Part shown: positions 26,131 to 36,159 of the stretch, in pieces
Position numbering within the stretch: the first letter of the stretch is position 1
Layout: the number at the start of each line of letters is the position of its first letter
From: Paracoccaceae bacterium
GTDB lineage: Bacteria; Pseudomonadota; Alphaproteobacteria; Rhodobacterales; Rhodobacteraceae
Direction of reading: 5' to 3'
NCBI GenBank assembly: GCA_030950185.1
Contig: JAUZRU010000015.1
Coordinates: 1-64,000 of the forward strand
Length of the DNA: 64,000 nucleotides
Position numbers and translations under genes: made by a program
Notes under the pieces: model-generated
Told to the model about the DNA's origin: nothing
Database searches by the model: none
What the model saw: only the letters and a program-made list of their open reading frames with translations

Positions 26131-27432
26131 ATGAGTGATGTTGCTTATGTCCGCACCGAGATGGTGCCGGAGAAGGCTCCGCCAGCATCTCAGGTCGGCC
26201 CGATCAAGTGGGTGCGGGAAAACCTGTTTCCCGACATCCCGAACTCGGTCCTGACTATCCTGGCGCTGTATTTCCTTTATCTGGCGCTTTCGGCGCTGCT
26301 GCCTTGGATATTTCATTCGGCTGTTCATGCAAATTCGCTGAACGAATGCCGGGAAATCATCCGCGAGGCCTATGGTCCAGATGCTGTCGGGGCCTGCTGG
26401 GGTGTGATCGTCGATCGCTGGCACCAGTTGCTGTTCGGCTTTTATCCGCAAGATATGTACTGGCGCCCCGTTACGGCGTTTGTGCTGTTGCTTGTGGCAT
26501 TGTCGCCGGTGCTGTTTTCGCAGGTTCCGCGCAAGATGCTGATGTTCACGGCCGTCTACCCTTTCATCATGTATTTCCTGCTGTGGGGCGGGTCGATCTG
26601 GCTGCCGCTCAGCGTGATGTTCGGTTTCGTTCTGGCACCGATTTCGCACAAGATCGTCGCGCCGCTGGCGGGCAATCTGGCAGGTGTCATTGCCGGGTTT
26701 GCCGTTCCCATCCTGTGGTGGGGGCTGGCGGCGGGACCGGTGGCAGAGTACCTGCATTCGGTTGCCCCTGTCGGAATCGAATACATCGAGTCGGCCAAGT
26801 TCGGCGGGTTCATGCTCTCGATCACCATCGGCATCACCGGGATCGCGCTGTCGTTGCCCCTGGGCATCGTTCTGGCGCTGGGCCGGCGGTCTGATCTGCT
26901 GATCATCAAGTCGCTGTCGATCGGGTTCATCGAGTTCATCAGGGGCGTGCCGCTTATCACGCTGCTGTTTGTGGCTTCGACGCTGCTGAACTACTTCCTG
27001 CCACCGGGGACTACTTTTGACATCATCCTGCGGGTCATGATCATGGTCACGCTGTTCTCGGCCGCCTATATGGCAGAGGTCATCCGTGGCGGGCTGGCAG
27101 CCTTGCCCAAAGGCCAGTACGAGGCGGCCGATGCGCTTGGCCTTGACTACTGGAAGGCGCAGCGTCTGATCATCATGCCGCAGGCGCTGAAGATCTCGAT
27201 CCCCGGTATCGTCGGCACATTCATCGGTCTGTTCAAGGATACGACGCTGGTCTCGATCATCGGCCTGATGGACCCGTTGGGCCTGTCAAACGCCATTCGG
27301 GCCGACCAGGCGTGGAACGGCATCCTGTGGGAGCTGTATGCTTTCATCGCTGCCATGTTCTGGATCGTCTGTTTCTCGATGTCCCGTTATTCCATGTACC
27401 TGGAGCGCAAGCTTCAGACAGACCATCGCTAA
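26131..27432 (+). CDS. aapM: General L-amino acid ABC transporter permease AapM/BztC
   Basis: This encodes 433 residues with multiple membrane helices and the EAA loop [23 protein letters not shown]. The long N-terminal region with several helices before the transport domain is characteristic of AapM/BztC. It begins one base after the aapQ stop, so the two are surely cotranslated. Partner of AapQ in the inner membrane. Confidence 0.94.
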   Translation: MSDVAYVRTEMVPEKAPPASQVGPIKWVRENLFPDIPNSVLTILALYFLYLALSALLPWIFHSAVHANSLNECREIIREAYGPDAVGACWGVIVDRWHQLLFGFYPQDMYWRPVTAFVLLLVALSPVLFSQVPRKMLMFTAVYPFIMYFLLWGGSIWLPLSVMFGFVLAPISHKIVAPLAGNLAGVIAGFAVPILWWGLAAGPVAEYLHSVAPVGIEYIESAKFGGFMLSITIGITGIALSLPLGIVLALGRRSDLLIIKSLSIGFIEFIRGVPLITLLFVASTLLNYFLPPGTTFDIILRVMIMVTLFSAAYMAEVIRGGLAALPKGQYEAADALGLDYWKAQRLIIMPQALKISIPGIVGTFIGLFKDTTLVSIIGLMDPLGLSNAIRADQAWNGILWELYAFIAAMFWIVCFSMSRYSMYLERKLQTDHR

Positions 27433-27445
27433 AGGAGTTCGCAAA

Positions 27446-28237
27446 ATGTCTGAACTTGCAACAAACCGCGAAATCGATCGCAGCCAGATGAAGGTGTCCG
27501 ATGAGGTCGCCATCGAAATCATGGATATGAACAAATGGTATGGTTCATTCCACGTGCTGCGCGACATCAACCTGACCGTCCAGCGGGGTGAGCGGATCGT
27601 TATCTGTGGCCCGTCCGGTTCGGGCAAGTCAACGCTGATCCGCTGTATCAACCGCCTGGAAGAGCACCAGCAGGGACGGATTGTCGTTGACGGGACCGAG
27701 CTGTCGTCGGACCTCAAGAACATCGACAAGATCCGCCGCGAAGTGGGCATGGTGTTCCAGCATTTCAACCTGTTCCCGCATCTGACGATTCTGGAGAACT
27801 GCACGCTGGCCCCGATCTGGGTGCGCAAGACGCCCAAGAAAGAAGCCGAAGAAATCGCGATGCACTATCTGGAAAAGGTCAAGATCCCCGAGCAGGCCGA
27901 CAAATATCCCGGCCAGCTTTCGGGTGGCCAGCAGCAGCGTGTGGCAATTGCACGTTCGCTGTGCATGAAGCCGCGCATCATGTTGTTTGACGAACCGACC
28001 TCGGCCCTTGACCCGGAAATGATCAAGGAGGTGCTCGACACCATGATCGAGCTGGCCGAAGAGGGCATGACCATGCTGGTGGTGACCCACGAGATGGGCT
28101 TTGCCCGTCAGGTGGCCAACCGCGTAATCTTCATGGACCAGGGCCAGATCGTGGAACAGAACGAACCGGAAGAGTTTTTTCACAACCCGAAATCGGAACG
28201 GACCAAGCTGTTTCTCAGCCAGATCCTCGGCCACTGA
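27446..28237 (+). CDS. aapP: General L-amino acid ABC transporter ATP-binding protein AapP/BztD
   Basis: This encodes 263 residues. Walker A is GPSGSGKST, the signature motif is [15 protein letters not shown], Walker B is [15 protein letters not shown] and the switch is VVTHEM. It is the polar-amino-acid-type ATPase that energises AapQM. ATG 27446 follows AAAGGAG, 13 bp after aapM. A terminator follows its stop. Confidence 0.96.
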   Translation: MSELATNREIDRSQMKVSDEVAIEIMDMNKWYGSFHVLRDINLTVQRGERIVICGPSGSGKSTLIRCINRLEEHQQGRIVVDGTELSSDLKNIDKIRREVGMVFQHFNLFPHLTILENCTLAPIWVRKTPKKEAEEIAMHYLEKVKIPEQADKYPGQLSGGQQQRVAIARSLCMKPRIMLFDEPTSALDPEMIKEVLDTMIELAEEGMTMLVVTHEMGFARQVANRVIFMDQGQIVEQNEPEEFFHNPKSERTKLFLSQILGH

Positions 28238-28260
28238 GGTCTGCACTCAAGACAAAAAGA

Positions 28261-28288
28261 AACCCCGGCCATCCTGCCGGGGTTTTTT
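28261..28288. terminator. Terminator between aapP and the convergent sixA-like gene
   Basis: Stem AACCCCGGC / GCCGGGGTT (28261-28269, 28275-28283) with a T run on the plus strand and an A-rich 5' side, so it can serve both the aap operon and the minus-strand gene ending at 28290. Confidence 0.85.
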
Positions 28289-28289
28289 G

Positions 28290-28790
28290 TTAAAGTTCCC
28301 GTGGGGTGATGTAGCTGTGAACAACGCCCGTTCCGGGTTGCAGTGCCGACCAGTCGTCCGTGTTGAAATCAAGGATCGTGACAGCCCCGGTTGGGTACTT
28401 GCTGAACACTTCGTGCTGGGGCGGCGGATCTCTGCGCATTTCGCGGGCAAAGTCGCCGATGCCGGGCATATGGGCGATGATGATGACATTATCGCCTGAT
28501 GCAGTTTTCAGGATAGCCATGATTTCACGTTCATCGGCCAGATATAATCGGTCTTCAATACGGATCTTCGCATCGGTCTTCAGCGCCGGGGCCATGCGAT
28601 CCCATGTTTCCTGACATCTCTGGGCCGAGGAACAGATGATCTCGTCGGGTATCAGTTCCTGTTCATCAAGCCATCGCCCGACCTTTTTTGCAGCCTCACG
28701 CCCGCGCGCGTTCAGCGGTCTGTCCTTGTCGGAGATACCGGGTTCGTCCCAGCTGGATTTGGCGTGTCGTACAAGGATCAGGCGTTTCAT
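28290..28790 (-). CDS. sixA: SixA-like histidine phosphatase
   Basis: This encodes 166 residues. The histidine-phosphatase RHG-type motif is LVRHAKSSWDEP near the N-terminus and the second catalytic His is in IIAHMPGIGDFA. SixA removes phosphate from phosphohistidine, in E. coli from the nitrogen PTS protein NPr. Substrate here is unknown. ATG 28790 follows AAAGGTCC; an upstream in-frame start at 28817 is less likely. Confidence 0.85.
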   Translation of the reverse strand: MKRLILVRHAKSSWDEPGISDKDRPLNARGREAAKKVGRWLDEQELIPDEIICSSAQRCQETWDRMAPALKTDAKIRIEDRLYLADEREIMAILKTASGDNVIIIAHMPGIGDFAREMRRDPPPQHEVFSKYPTGAVTILDFNTDDWSALQPGTGVVHSYITPREL

Positions 28791-28889
28791 GGCGGACCTT
28801 TCATGAGAATGGCGCATGAGCTGCGCCTGAACTGATGATTTCAGCCTGCCATGTTTCAGGGTAGGGGTGCAAGCGTGCCTGGAGGCGGG

Positions 28890-29756
28890 TCACTCGGCCT
28901 TGATCAGGCTGCCCGCACCATGCTCGGTGAACAGTTCCAGCAACACGGCGTTGCGGGCCCGCCCGTCAAGGATGACAACGGCCCTGACGCCGCCTTCCAT
29001 CGCCTTGAGCGCGGTTTCGGTCTTGGGGATCATGCCGCCGCTGATGATACCCTGTTCGGTCAGTTCGCGCACCTGTGTGGGCGTCAGCTGGGTAACGACC
29101 TCGCCGCTTGCATCCTTGACGCCGGAAACATCGGTCAACAGCAGCAGTCGATCGGCCTTGAGGGCAGCGGCAATCGCGCCTGCGGCGGTGTCGCCATTGA
29201 CGTTGAAGGTTTCGCCGTTCCGGCCGGCGCCAAGAGGGGCGACGACGGGGATATAGCCCGAGCCGGAAAGTTCTGTCAGAACCCGCGGGTTGATCTCGAC
29301 CGGCTCGCCCACAAATCCCAGGTCGGGCGAGGCGGTTTCACAGATCATCAGGTGGGCATCCTTGCCCGACAGGCCGACAGCGTTGCCCCCTTGTACATTG
29401 ATCGCCTGTACGATCTTCTTGTTGATCAGGCCGGAAAGCACCATTTCGACAACCTCGACGGTTGGCGCGTCACTTACACGTTTGCCGCCGACGAATTCGG
29501 ACTTGATTTCCAGCTTGTCCAGCATCCGGTTGATCGTCGGCCCGCCCCCATGAACGATCACCGGGTTCACGCCGACCTGTTTCATCAGCACGATGTCACG
29601 GGCAAAGCTGTTCATCGCCTCATCGTCGCCCATTGCGTGGCCGCCGAACTTGACGACCACGATTGCCCCGTCATAGCGCTGCAGATAGGGCAGGGCCTCG
29701 CTCAGCGTGCGGGCGGTGGCGATCCAGTCGCGTTTCATTGCTGTCTGCTTCTCCAT
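28890..29756 (-). CDS. argB: Acetylglutamate kinase
   Basis: This encodes 288 residues of the amino-acid-kinase fold. Motifs include [12 protein letters not shown] (phosphate-binding Lys-Gly-Gly), [14 protein letters not shown] (acetylglutamate binding) and [28 protein letters not shown]. It performs the second step of arginine biosynthesis. The gene is divergent from the SDR gene at 29844. In many Rhodobacterales it follows engB; here the SDR gene separates them. Confidence 0.96.
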   Translation of the reverse strand: MEKQTAMKRDWIATARTLSEALPYLQRYDGAIVVVKFGGHAMGDDEAMNSFARDIVLMKQVGVNPVIVHGGGPTINRMLDKLEIKSEFVGGKRVSDAPTVEVVEMVLSGLINKKIVQAINVQGGNAVGLSGKDAHLMICETASPDLGFVGEPVEINPRVLTELSGSGYIPVVAPLGAGRNGETFNVNGDTAAGAIAAALKADRLLLLTDVSGVKDASGEVVTQLTPTQVRELTEQGIISGGMIPKTETALKAMEGGVRAVVILDGRARNAVLLELFTEHGAGSLIKAE

Positions 29757-29843
29757 GACGGGTGTCCTCTGGTTTCAACCTAAACCCCTTGGAAGGGCGC
29801 CTGCAACATGCCAAACTCGGCCGGCGATTCAACAGGAAACGGC

Positions 29844-30584
29844 ATGACACAACAGAAAAGACAGAAAACACTGCTTTTGACCGGCGCCAGCCGGGGTATA
29901 GGGCACGCCACGGTCAAGTGTTTCTCGGATCGGGGCTGGCGGGTTCTGACCTGTTCGCGCCACCCGTTTTCGCCCCATTGCCCGTGGCCGGGGGGCGAGG
30001 AAAACCATATCCAGATCGACCTGTCCGACCCGACAAGGACAATGGCCGCCATCGAAGGCATACGGGAAAAGCTCGACGGTTCCCTGGATGCGCTGGTCAA
30101 TAATGCCGGCATTTCCCCCAAGGGTGAAGGGGGGCGCCGACTGAACACAATCGACACCGACCTTCAGACATGGGGGCAGGTTTTTCACGTCAATTTTTTT
30201 GCCCCTATCGTGCTGGCACGCGGGTTGCGGCGTGAATTGCAGGCGGCCAAGGGGGCGGTCGTCAATGTAACCTCGATCGCCGGCGGCAGGGTGCATCCCT
30301 TTGCGGGGGCGGCCTATTCGACATCCAAGGCCGCACTTGCGGCGCTGACCCGCGAGATGGCCCATGATTTCGGCCCGCTTGGAGTGCGCGTCAACGCGAT
30401 TGCGCCGGGCGAGATCGAAACCGCGATCCTTTCCCCCGGCACCGAGAAACTGACAGAAACGATTCCCCTGCGCCGCCTTGGCCAGCCCGAGGAGGTTGCC
30501 AGCGTGATCTATTTCCTGTGTTCTGGCGAAAGTTCATATGTCTCGGGCGTCGAGATCGAGGTCAACGGCGCCCAGCATGTATGA
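29844..30584 (+). CDS. Short-chain dehydrogenase/reductase (SDR)
   Basis: This encodes 246 residues of a classical SDR. The cofactor motif is TGASRGIG, then NNAGIS, a catalytic Ser in NVTSIAGG, and the YxxxK motif in AAYSTSKAAL. The C-terminus SSYVSGVEIEVNGAQ follows the FabG-like pattern. The substrate cannot be told from sequence. ATG 29844 follows AGGAAACGGC; an upstream ATG at 29808 lies in a weaker context. It sits as the only plus-strand gene between argB and engB. Confidence 0.88.
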   Translation: MTQQKRQKTLLLTGASRGIGHATVKCFSDRGWRVLTCSRHPFSPHCPWPGGEENHIQIDLSDPTRTMAAIEGIREKLDGSLDALVNNAGISPKGEGGRRLNTIDTDLQTWGQVFHVNFFAPIVLARGLRRELQAAKGAVVNVTSIAGGRVHPFAGAAYSTSKAALAALTREMAHDFGPLGVRVNAIAPGEIETAILSPGTEKLTETIPLRRLGQPEEVASVIYFLCSGESSYVSGVEIEVNGAQHV

Positions 30585-30590
30585 GCGGAT

Positions 30591-31241
30591 CTACTCGATC
30601 CCGGCGATGATCGCGCGGAGGGTTTCGATGCCCTCTTTCTTCTCGGCCGAGGTCAGGGTGATTTCAGGATAGGCGGCTGGATGTCGTGACAGGGCCGTTC
30701 GGGTCTGGTCGATGACCTTGTCTAGCGCGCCCTTTTTCAGCTTGTCCGTCTTGGTGAGGACAGCTTGAAACGTTACGGCGCATTTGTCGAGCAGGGCCAT
30801 GATTTCCTCGTCAACCTTCTTGGGGCCGTGGCGTGCGTCGATCAACAGGAATACCCGCCGCAGATTTGCACGCCCCGACAGATAGGCCTTCATCAGATTC
30901 TGCCATTTCTCGACGACATGCACAGGCGCCTGGGCAAAGCCGTAGCCGGGCAGGTCGACCAGATAATGCGACGAACCCAGCGTGAAGAAATTGATTTCCT
31001 GCGTACGCCCAGGCGTGTTCGAGGATCGCGCAAGGTTTTTTTGCCCGACAAGTGCGTTGATCAGTGACGACTTGCCCACGTTTGACCGGCCCGCGAAACA
31101 GACCTCGATACGGGTGTCGGGCGGCAGGCCGTCCATGGCGACCACGCCCTTGAGGAAATCGCAAGGCCCTGCAAACAGCTTGCGCCCCGTTTCGGCGGTC
31201 AGCCGATCAGGGGCCTGTGATATGGGAAACCGGGCTTCCAT
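30591..31241 (-). CDS. engB: Ribosome biogenesis GTP-binding protein EngB (YihA/YsxC)
   Basis: This encodes 216 residues. GTPase motifs are FAGRSNVGKSSLINAL (G1), the G3 region VDLPGYGFA and TKTDK (G4). EngB takes part in 50S subunit assembly. The gene starts directly after the yidC stop codon with no gap, so the two are translationally linked. Confidence 0.95.
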   Translation of the reverse strand: MEARFPISQAPDRLTAETGRKLFAGPCDFLKGVVAMDGLPPDTRIEVCFAGRSNVGKSSLINALVGQKNLARSSNTPGRTQEINFFTLGSSHYLVDLPGYGFAQAPVHVVEKWQNLMKAYLSGRANLRRVFLLIDARHGPKKVDEEIMALLDKCAVTFQAVLTKTDKLKKGALDKVIDQTRTALSRHPAAYPEITLTSAEKKEGIETLRAIIAGIE

Positions 31242-33101
31242 CTATTTGCGCGCCGTCTTGTCGTCCTTGGGCTTGCGTTTGAACGACGAGATGATGTTGC
31301 CGAACACATCGGGTTTGGCCCCCTGGCTGCGCAGGATGATGTATTGCTGGGTAAAGGTGATCGTGTTGTTGGCGATCCAGTACAGCACCAGCCCGCTGGG
31401 GAAACGTCCCAGCATGAACATGAACACCCAGGGCATCCAGGCAAAGATCTGTGCCTGCATCTTGTCGGCAGGGGCCGGGTTCAGTTTTTGTTGCAGCCAC
31501 ATGCTGATACCCAGCAGGATCGGCAGAACGCCAAGCGAAAGGATGCCAAGCGCGCTTCCGTGTCCCGGGGCATCCCAGGGAAGCAGCCCGAACAGGTTGA
31601 GGATCGAGGTGGGATCAGGTGCAGACAGGTCCTTGATCCACAGGATGAAGGGCGCGTGGTAAAGTTCGATCGTGACAAAGATCACCTTGTACAGCGAAAA
31701 GAAGATCGGGATCTGCAACAGGATTGGCAAACAGCCGGCTGCGGGGTTCACCTTCTTTTCCTTGTAGAGCTTCATCATTTCCTGCTGAAGCTTCTGCTTG
31801 TCTTCGCCCACGCGCTCTTTCAGCTTTTCTATTTCCGGCTGCAATTCCTTCATCCGCGCCATCGAGACATAGGATTTGTAGGCCAGCGGAAACATCAGCG
31901 CCTTGATCAGGATGGTCAGGCTGATGATTGCCCAGCCCATATTGCCAAGAACCTTGTTCATGAAGTGCAAGACCTGAAAGATCGGCTTGGTCAGGAAAAA
32001 GAACCAGCCCCAGTCGATCGAGTCGATGAACTGTACGATGCCAAGATTGTCCTGATAGTGACGGATGGTTTCATATTCCTTGGCCCCGGCAAACAACATG
32101 GTTTTGACCGATGCCGTCTTGCCCGGCTCTACCGTCATGATCGGCATGCGCACGTCGGTCTGATAGATCGAGGCCTGTGGCAGATACTTGGCGACCGATT
32201 TGAATTTCTGGCCATTCTCGGGGATCAGGGTGGTCATCCAGTATTTGTCGGTAAAGCCGATCCAGCCGGCCTTGCCGATATCATGGGCCTCGCCCACACC
32301 CGGTTCGTCCTGCAACGGGTCGCGCTTCTTCAGTTTCTTGTAGGTGATCTCGATCAGCTTGCCATCGGCCGAGGCAACCACGCCTTCGTGCAGGATGTAG
32401 AAGCCCGCGACCTTGGGGTCGCCATGGCGTGCTATGATGCCGTAAGGGGCAACCTTCAGCGGACTGGCGCCGTTGTTGGTCACGGTCTGCCTGACCGAAA
32501 ACATGTAGTTGTCGTCAACCGATATGGTTCTGCGGAACGTCAGGCCCTTGCCGTTGTCCCAGACAAGGGTGACCGGGGTGTCCGCGGTCAGCGTGTTGCC
32601 CTTTTCAACCTTCCACTGGGTGTTGGCGCCAGGAACGTCAGCATAATCAAGCTTGCCAACGGGGGCCCAGCCATACAGGGCGTAATAGGCGCCAGGGCCG
32701 CCCGCTGGCGAAAGCAGGGTGACCTTGGGTGATTTGGGATCGATTTCGGTGTGGTAGTCGTTGAGTTCAAGGTCGTCAATGCGCCCGCCCATCAGCGAGA
32801 TGGAGCCGCTTAGCCGCGGTGTCTCGATCCTGATCCGTTTCGTCTTTGCCAGCGCCTTGTCGCGTGTTTCCTGCGCCGTGGTCGTCAGGTTGGGGGTGAC
32901 GGCCTTTGAACCGGCCGCTGTCGGGGCGGCAGGTGCCTGCGCGGTATCCGCGGGTTGCGATGCGGCCGGGGCGGATGTCGTTTGCTGGTTGCCCTGCGTG
33001 GTTGGGGGCGGCGTCTGAGGTGGGAAGAAGGTAACCCAGACAAGAATGACGAGCGCCGAGAGCGCTGTTGCAAGTATCAGGTTCTTGTTCTGATCGTCCA
33101 T
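31242..33101 (-). CDS. yidC: Membrane protein insertase YidC
   Basis: This encodes 619 residues. An N-terminal transmembrane anchor (NLILATALSALVILVWVTFF) is followed by a proline/alanine-rich linker, the large periplasmic domain typical of Gram-negative YidC, and the C-terminal five-helix insertase core starting near FFFLTKPIFQVLHFM with the conserved MARMKELQPEIEKLKER loop. It inserts and folds inner-membrane proteins with or without SecYEG. ATG 33101 preferred; 33113 also in frame. Confidence 0.96.
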   Translation of the reverse strand: MDDQNKNLILATALSALVILVWVTFFPPQTPPPTTQGNQQTTSAPAASQPADTAQAPAAPTAAGSKAVTPNLTTTAQETRDKALAKTKRIRIETPRLSGSISLMGGRIDDLELNDYHTEIDPKSPKVTLLSPAGGPGAYYALYGWAPVGKLDYADVPGANTQWKVEKGNTLTADTPVTLVWDNGKGLTFRRTISVDDNYMFSVRQTVTNNGASPLKVAPYGIIARHGDPKVAGFYILHEGVVASADGKLIEITYKKLKKRDPLQDEPGVGEAHDIGKAGWIGFTDKYWMTTLIPENGQKFKSVAKYLPQASIYQTDVRMPIMTVEPGKTASVKTMLFAGAKEYETIRHYQDNLGIVQFIDSIDWGWFFFLTKPIFQVLHFMNKVLGNMGWAIISLTILIKALMFPLAYKSYVSMARMKELQPEIEKLKERVGEDKQKLQQEMMKLYKEKKVNPAAGCLPILLQIPIFFSLYKVIFVTIELYHAPFILWIKDLSAPDPTSILNLFGLLPWDAPGHGSALGILSLGVLPILLGISMWLQQKLNPAPADKMQAQIFAWMPWVFMFMLGRFPSGLVLYWIANNTITFTQQYIILRSQGAKPDVFGNIISSFKRKPKDDKTARK

Positions 33102-33230
33102 TCCGGAATCCACCTCGTGGTTTTTCGCTAGGGTGGTTCAACAGATGTGGGCTGGAAAGGTCAAGCGGTTTTCACCCTGTTTGGCCCTTGGGGGCCCTTT
33201 GTTTCACAGCTATGTGTGCGGTATTGGCCT

Positions 33231-34775
33231 TCAGCCGGCCTTGCGCGCGGGCCCGGCGCCTTTTTGCAGTTTTTCGTGATGTTGCGCCAGCCACGCAAGG
33301 GTGTCGTCCAGAGGCATTGGTCTGGCAATGCCGTAACCCTGAACCTGCCGGCAGCCGAGGCGCGCAAGGCATTCCTGTTCGCCGATGGTTTCAACCCCTT
33401 CGGCCAGGGTTTCAATCCCCAGGCTTTCGGCCATGCGGATGATTGCCGCAGTCATGGCGCGTTGGTCGGGGTCATGGTCGAGGCCTGTCACAAAACTGCG
33501 GTCGATCTTGATCCTGCTGACCGGAAAGCGGCGAAGATTGGCGATCGAGGCATTTCCGGTGCCAAAATCGTCAAGATCGATATTGAAGCCCTGCGCTGCA
33601 AGTGATCGGATATTGCGGACCATCACGTCATCATTCTGGCCCCATATCACGTCTTCAAGAATTTCGATGGTGATGCGGCAGGGGGCAATGTCGAACCTGT
33701 CGGTTTCCCATTTGATCTTTTCGGTCAGCCTGGGATTCTGCAAGTCACGGGCCGAGAAGTTGACACCAAGCGAGGGCACCCTGAAACCGGCTTTGTCCCA
33801 GGCGCGAATTGCATTCAGGCCATGGAAAAGGATGATCTCGCTCAGGCGCTCGGACTGACCGGAGGCCTCGATCATCGGCATGAAGCCGGCCGGTGTCATC
33901 ACCCCGTTGCGCGGATGTTCCCAGCGGGCAAGGGCCTCGAACCCTACGACCTCGCCGGTGTCGGTGCAGATCTGCGGCTGAAACCACGGGCGGATTTCGG
34001 CATTTTCCAGCGCATCCCGGAGTTCGCCGGATAGCCGGATCAGTCTGCGGCTGTCCTGTTTCATGCCTGGCGTGAAATACCTGATTGCCGCCGGGCCGGC
34101 GCGGCGGGCCATGGTCAGGGCGGTTTCCGCGCCTTCCATCAGCGAATTTGCATCACTTCCGGGCGCGCGACTTGCAACACATACCCCGACCGAGCAGCTC
34201 AGATGGCAGGCCAGGTCGTCAATCACAAAGGGATGGGCAATGGCGGCCTGGACCCGTTCCGCGATGGAAATCGCGATCGCGATGTCAAATCGCCTGATCG
34301 GCCGTGGGATCAGTGCAAAACCGTCGCCATCAATACGGCAGACAATGTCACCGTCGCGCAGGCAGGATCCCAGCCGTTCACCGATCTCGCGCAACACCTT
34401 GTCGCCAACGGTCAGGCCGAAGCGTTCGTTCACCGTGCGAAAGCGGTCGACATCCACGACAAGCACCACCTTTTCGTGGCCTTTTGCCGACGGGTCGTTC
34501 AGATATTCATCCAGCCGCGCAAGGGCGGCCTGGCGGTTGGGCAGGCCGGTCAGCGGGTCGATCTGCGGCCCCATCTCTTCCTGTCGCGCATGCCAGCGCT
34601 TGCTTATGCCATCAAGTGCCAGCAGGAACGGAAAGATGACGGTCACGACCACAAGGACCGCGCGCACATTGCTCCAGTAAGCGATGACAACCAGCAGCGG
34701 GAAGAGGGCCATCAGGTCGGAGTCAAGCCGGAAACGGAAGCCCCTGCTGTTACGATTGCTGTCTTTCCAAACCAT
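33231..34775 (-). CDS. Membrane GGDEF-EAL protein with degenerate GGDEF, probable c-di-GMP phosphodiesterase
   Basis: This encodes 514 residues. Two hydrophobic helices (about residues 21-55) anchor it in the inner membrane. The GGDEF domain (75-235) has DGDGF at 149-153 in place of GGDEF, losing key active-site residues. The EAL domain (255-500) looks intact: EALARW at 280, NFSARDL, EILED, DDFGTG, a KID lysine and AEGVET. Expected activity is hydrolysis of cyclic di-GMP, with the degenerate domain perhaps sensing GTP. It lies between ttcA and yidC, an unusual insertion in an otherwise conserved order. Confidence 0.9.
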   Translation of the reverse strand: MVWKDSNRNSRGFRFRLDSDLMALFPLLVVIAYWSNVRAVLVVVTVIFPFLLALDGISKRWHARQEEMGPQIDPLTGLPNRQAALARLDEYLNDPSAKGHEKVVLVVDVDRFRTVNERFGLTVGDKVLREIGERLGSCLRDGDIVCRIDGDGFALIPRPIRRFDIAIAISIAERVQAAIAHPFVIDDLACHLSCSVGVCVASRAPGSDANSLMEGAETALTMARRAGPAAIRYFTPGMKQDSRRLIRLSGELRDALENAEIRPWFQPQICTDTGEVVGFEALARWEHPRNGVMTPAGFMPMIEASGQSERLSEIILFHGLNAIRAWDKAGFRVPSLGVNFSARDLQNPRLTEKIKWETDRFDIAPCRITIEILEDVIWGQNDDVMVRNIRSLAAQGFNIDLDDFGTGNASIANLRRFPVSRIKIDRSFVTGLDHDPDQRAMTAAIIRMAESLGIETLAEGVETIGEQECLARLGCRQVQGYGIARPMPLDDTLAWLAQHHEKLQKGAGPARKAG

Positions 34776-34882
34776 GATTTCCCGCGCTCGATAAAACTGC
34801 CCACCTCGCAGGAGGGTATGAATGTCGAACGGAGGTTTCGTTAATACGCGCCGGGAAAGCGAATGGCATTCGGTTCAAACTT

Positions 34883-35713
34883 TCACGAATTCCGAGCTTC
34901 CAGACCGGCAAAATCAAACAGCCTGGGGTCGAGCAGATGGCTGGGCCGGGCGTTCATCAGGGCGCGAAACATCACCTGACGGCGCCCCGGGTGGCGGGCT
35001 TCCCATTCATCCAGCATCTGCTTGACCTGCTGGCGTTGCAGCCCGTCCTGGCTGCCGCACAGATCGCAGGGGATGATGGGGTAGTTCATCGCGCGGGCGA
35101 ATTTTTCGCAATCGGCCTCGGCGACAAAGGCAAGGGGGCGATAGACGAACAGGTCGCCTTCCTCGTTCAACAGCTTGGGCGGCATGGTGGCCAGGCGCCC
35201 GCCGTGAAACAGATTCATCATGAATGTTTCAAGGATGTCGTCGCGGTGGTGACCCAGCACAATGGCGCTGCACCCCTCTTCGCGGGCGATGCGATACAGG
35301 TTGCCGCGACGCAGGCGTGAACATAGCGCGCAATAGGTGCGGGTTTCGGGGATCTTGTCCTTCACGATGGAATAGGTGTCCTGATATTCGATCCGGTGGG
35401 GCACCTGCATGCGTTCAAGAAACTCCGGCAGCACCGTCGAGGGAAAGCCCGGCTGCCCCTGGTCGAGATTGCAGGCCAGCAGCTCGACCGGCAGCAGGCC
35501 GCGCCATTTCAGCTCGTACAAGGCGGCAAGCAGGGTATAGCTGTCCTTGCCGCCTGACAGGCAGACCAGCCATTTCGCGCCGCGCTGGATCATGCCATAG
35601 GCTTCGATCGCTTCGCGCACCTGGCGGATGATGCGCTTGCGCAGCTTCTTGAACTGCGTTGTGGTCGGCGCGTTCGCGAATAAAGGGTGGATGTCTGTGT
35701 TGTCGTCAAGCAT
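34883..35713 (-). CDS. ttcA: tRNA 2-thiocytidine(32) synthetase TtcA
   Basis: This encodes 276 residues. The PP-loop ATP-binding motif is [15 protein letters not shown] and CDLC supply the cysteines for an iron-sulfur cluster. The segment [19 protein letters not shown] is diagnostic. TtcA thiolates cytidine 32 in certain tRNAs, including tRNA-Arg species. ATG 35713 gives the family-typical N-terminus; an upstream in-frame start exists at 35773. Confidence 0.95.
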   Translation of the reverse strand: MLDDNTDIHPLFANAPTTTQFKKLRKRIIRQVREAIEAYGMIQRGAKWLVCLSGGKDSYTLLAALYELKWRGLLPVELLACNLDQGQPGFPSTVLPEFLERMQVPHRIEYQDTYSIVKDKIPETRTYCALCSRLRRGNLYRIAREEGCSAIVLGHHRDDILETFMMNLFHGGRLATMPPKLLNEEGDLFVYRPLAFVAEADCEKFARAMNYPIIPCDLCGSQDGLQRQQVKQMLDEWEARHPGRRQVMFRALMNARPSHLLDPRLFDFAGLEARNS

Positions 35714-35781
35714 GTCCGGGCCCGTCCTGCAGGGTGCGGCCCCTCTATAGACGGGCCCGCCAGCGCCCGGCAAGCGGTGTG

Positions 35782-36015
35782 TCAGTCATCCTTGCGTTCC
35801 GGTACCGGGTCATAGCCCGTGCCGCCCAGCGGATGGCAACGGCCGATCCGGCGGATGGCCAGCCAGCTGCCCTTGATGCCGCCGTGTTTTTCAAGCGCCT
35901 CGAGCGCATAGGCCGAGCAGGTCGGTTGATACCGGCAGCCATGACCGACCCACGGGCTGAACAACAGTCGATAGGCGCGTACGGGCAGCGAGAGCACAAA
36001 GGCAAGAGGGGTCAT
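35782..36015 (-). CDS. yidD: Membrane protein insertion efficiency factor YidD
   Basis: This encodes 77 residues. The core [22 protein letters not shown] and the C-terminal [15 protein letters not shown] are the hallmark of YidD, an amphipathic-helix inner-membrane protein that helps YidC. Classic order is rpmH-rnpA-yidD-yidC; here ttcA and an EAL gene separate it from yidC. Confidence 0.94.
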   Translation of the reverse strand: MTPLAFVLSLPVRAYRLLFSPWVGHGCRYQPTCSAYALEALEKHGGIKGSWLAIRRIGRCHPLGGTGYDPVPERKDD

Positions 36016-36100
36016 GACACGGTTCCGGCAATCTGTTGGCCTGTTCCAAGCATATATGGAGGTCAGTCGCATGTTTCCAGCCGCCCGCGCGGAAAATGAA

Positions 36101-36133
36101 ACGGGACCAGGGCCAGGTCGGCCGCGGTCCCGT
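36101..36133 (-). terminator. Terminator of the DsrC-like gene
   Basis: On the minus strand, ACGGGACC / GGTCCCGT (36126-36133 and 36101-36108) brackets a GC-rich loop and is followed by TTCATTTTCC, 27 bp downstream of the DsrC-like stop. Confidence 0.65.
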
Positions 36134-36159
36134 TCGCGGTGGTCGGGCGAAGGAGGAGG

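Noticed and set aside
31344-32732. 462-codon open frame on the plus strand
   Set aside because: Antisense to yidC, which is clearly coding.
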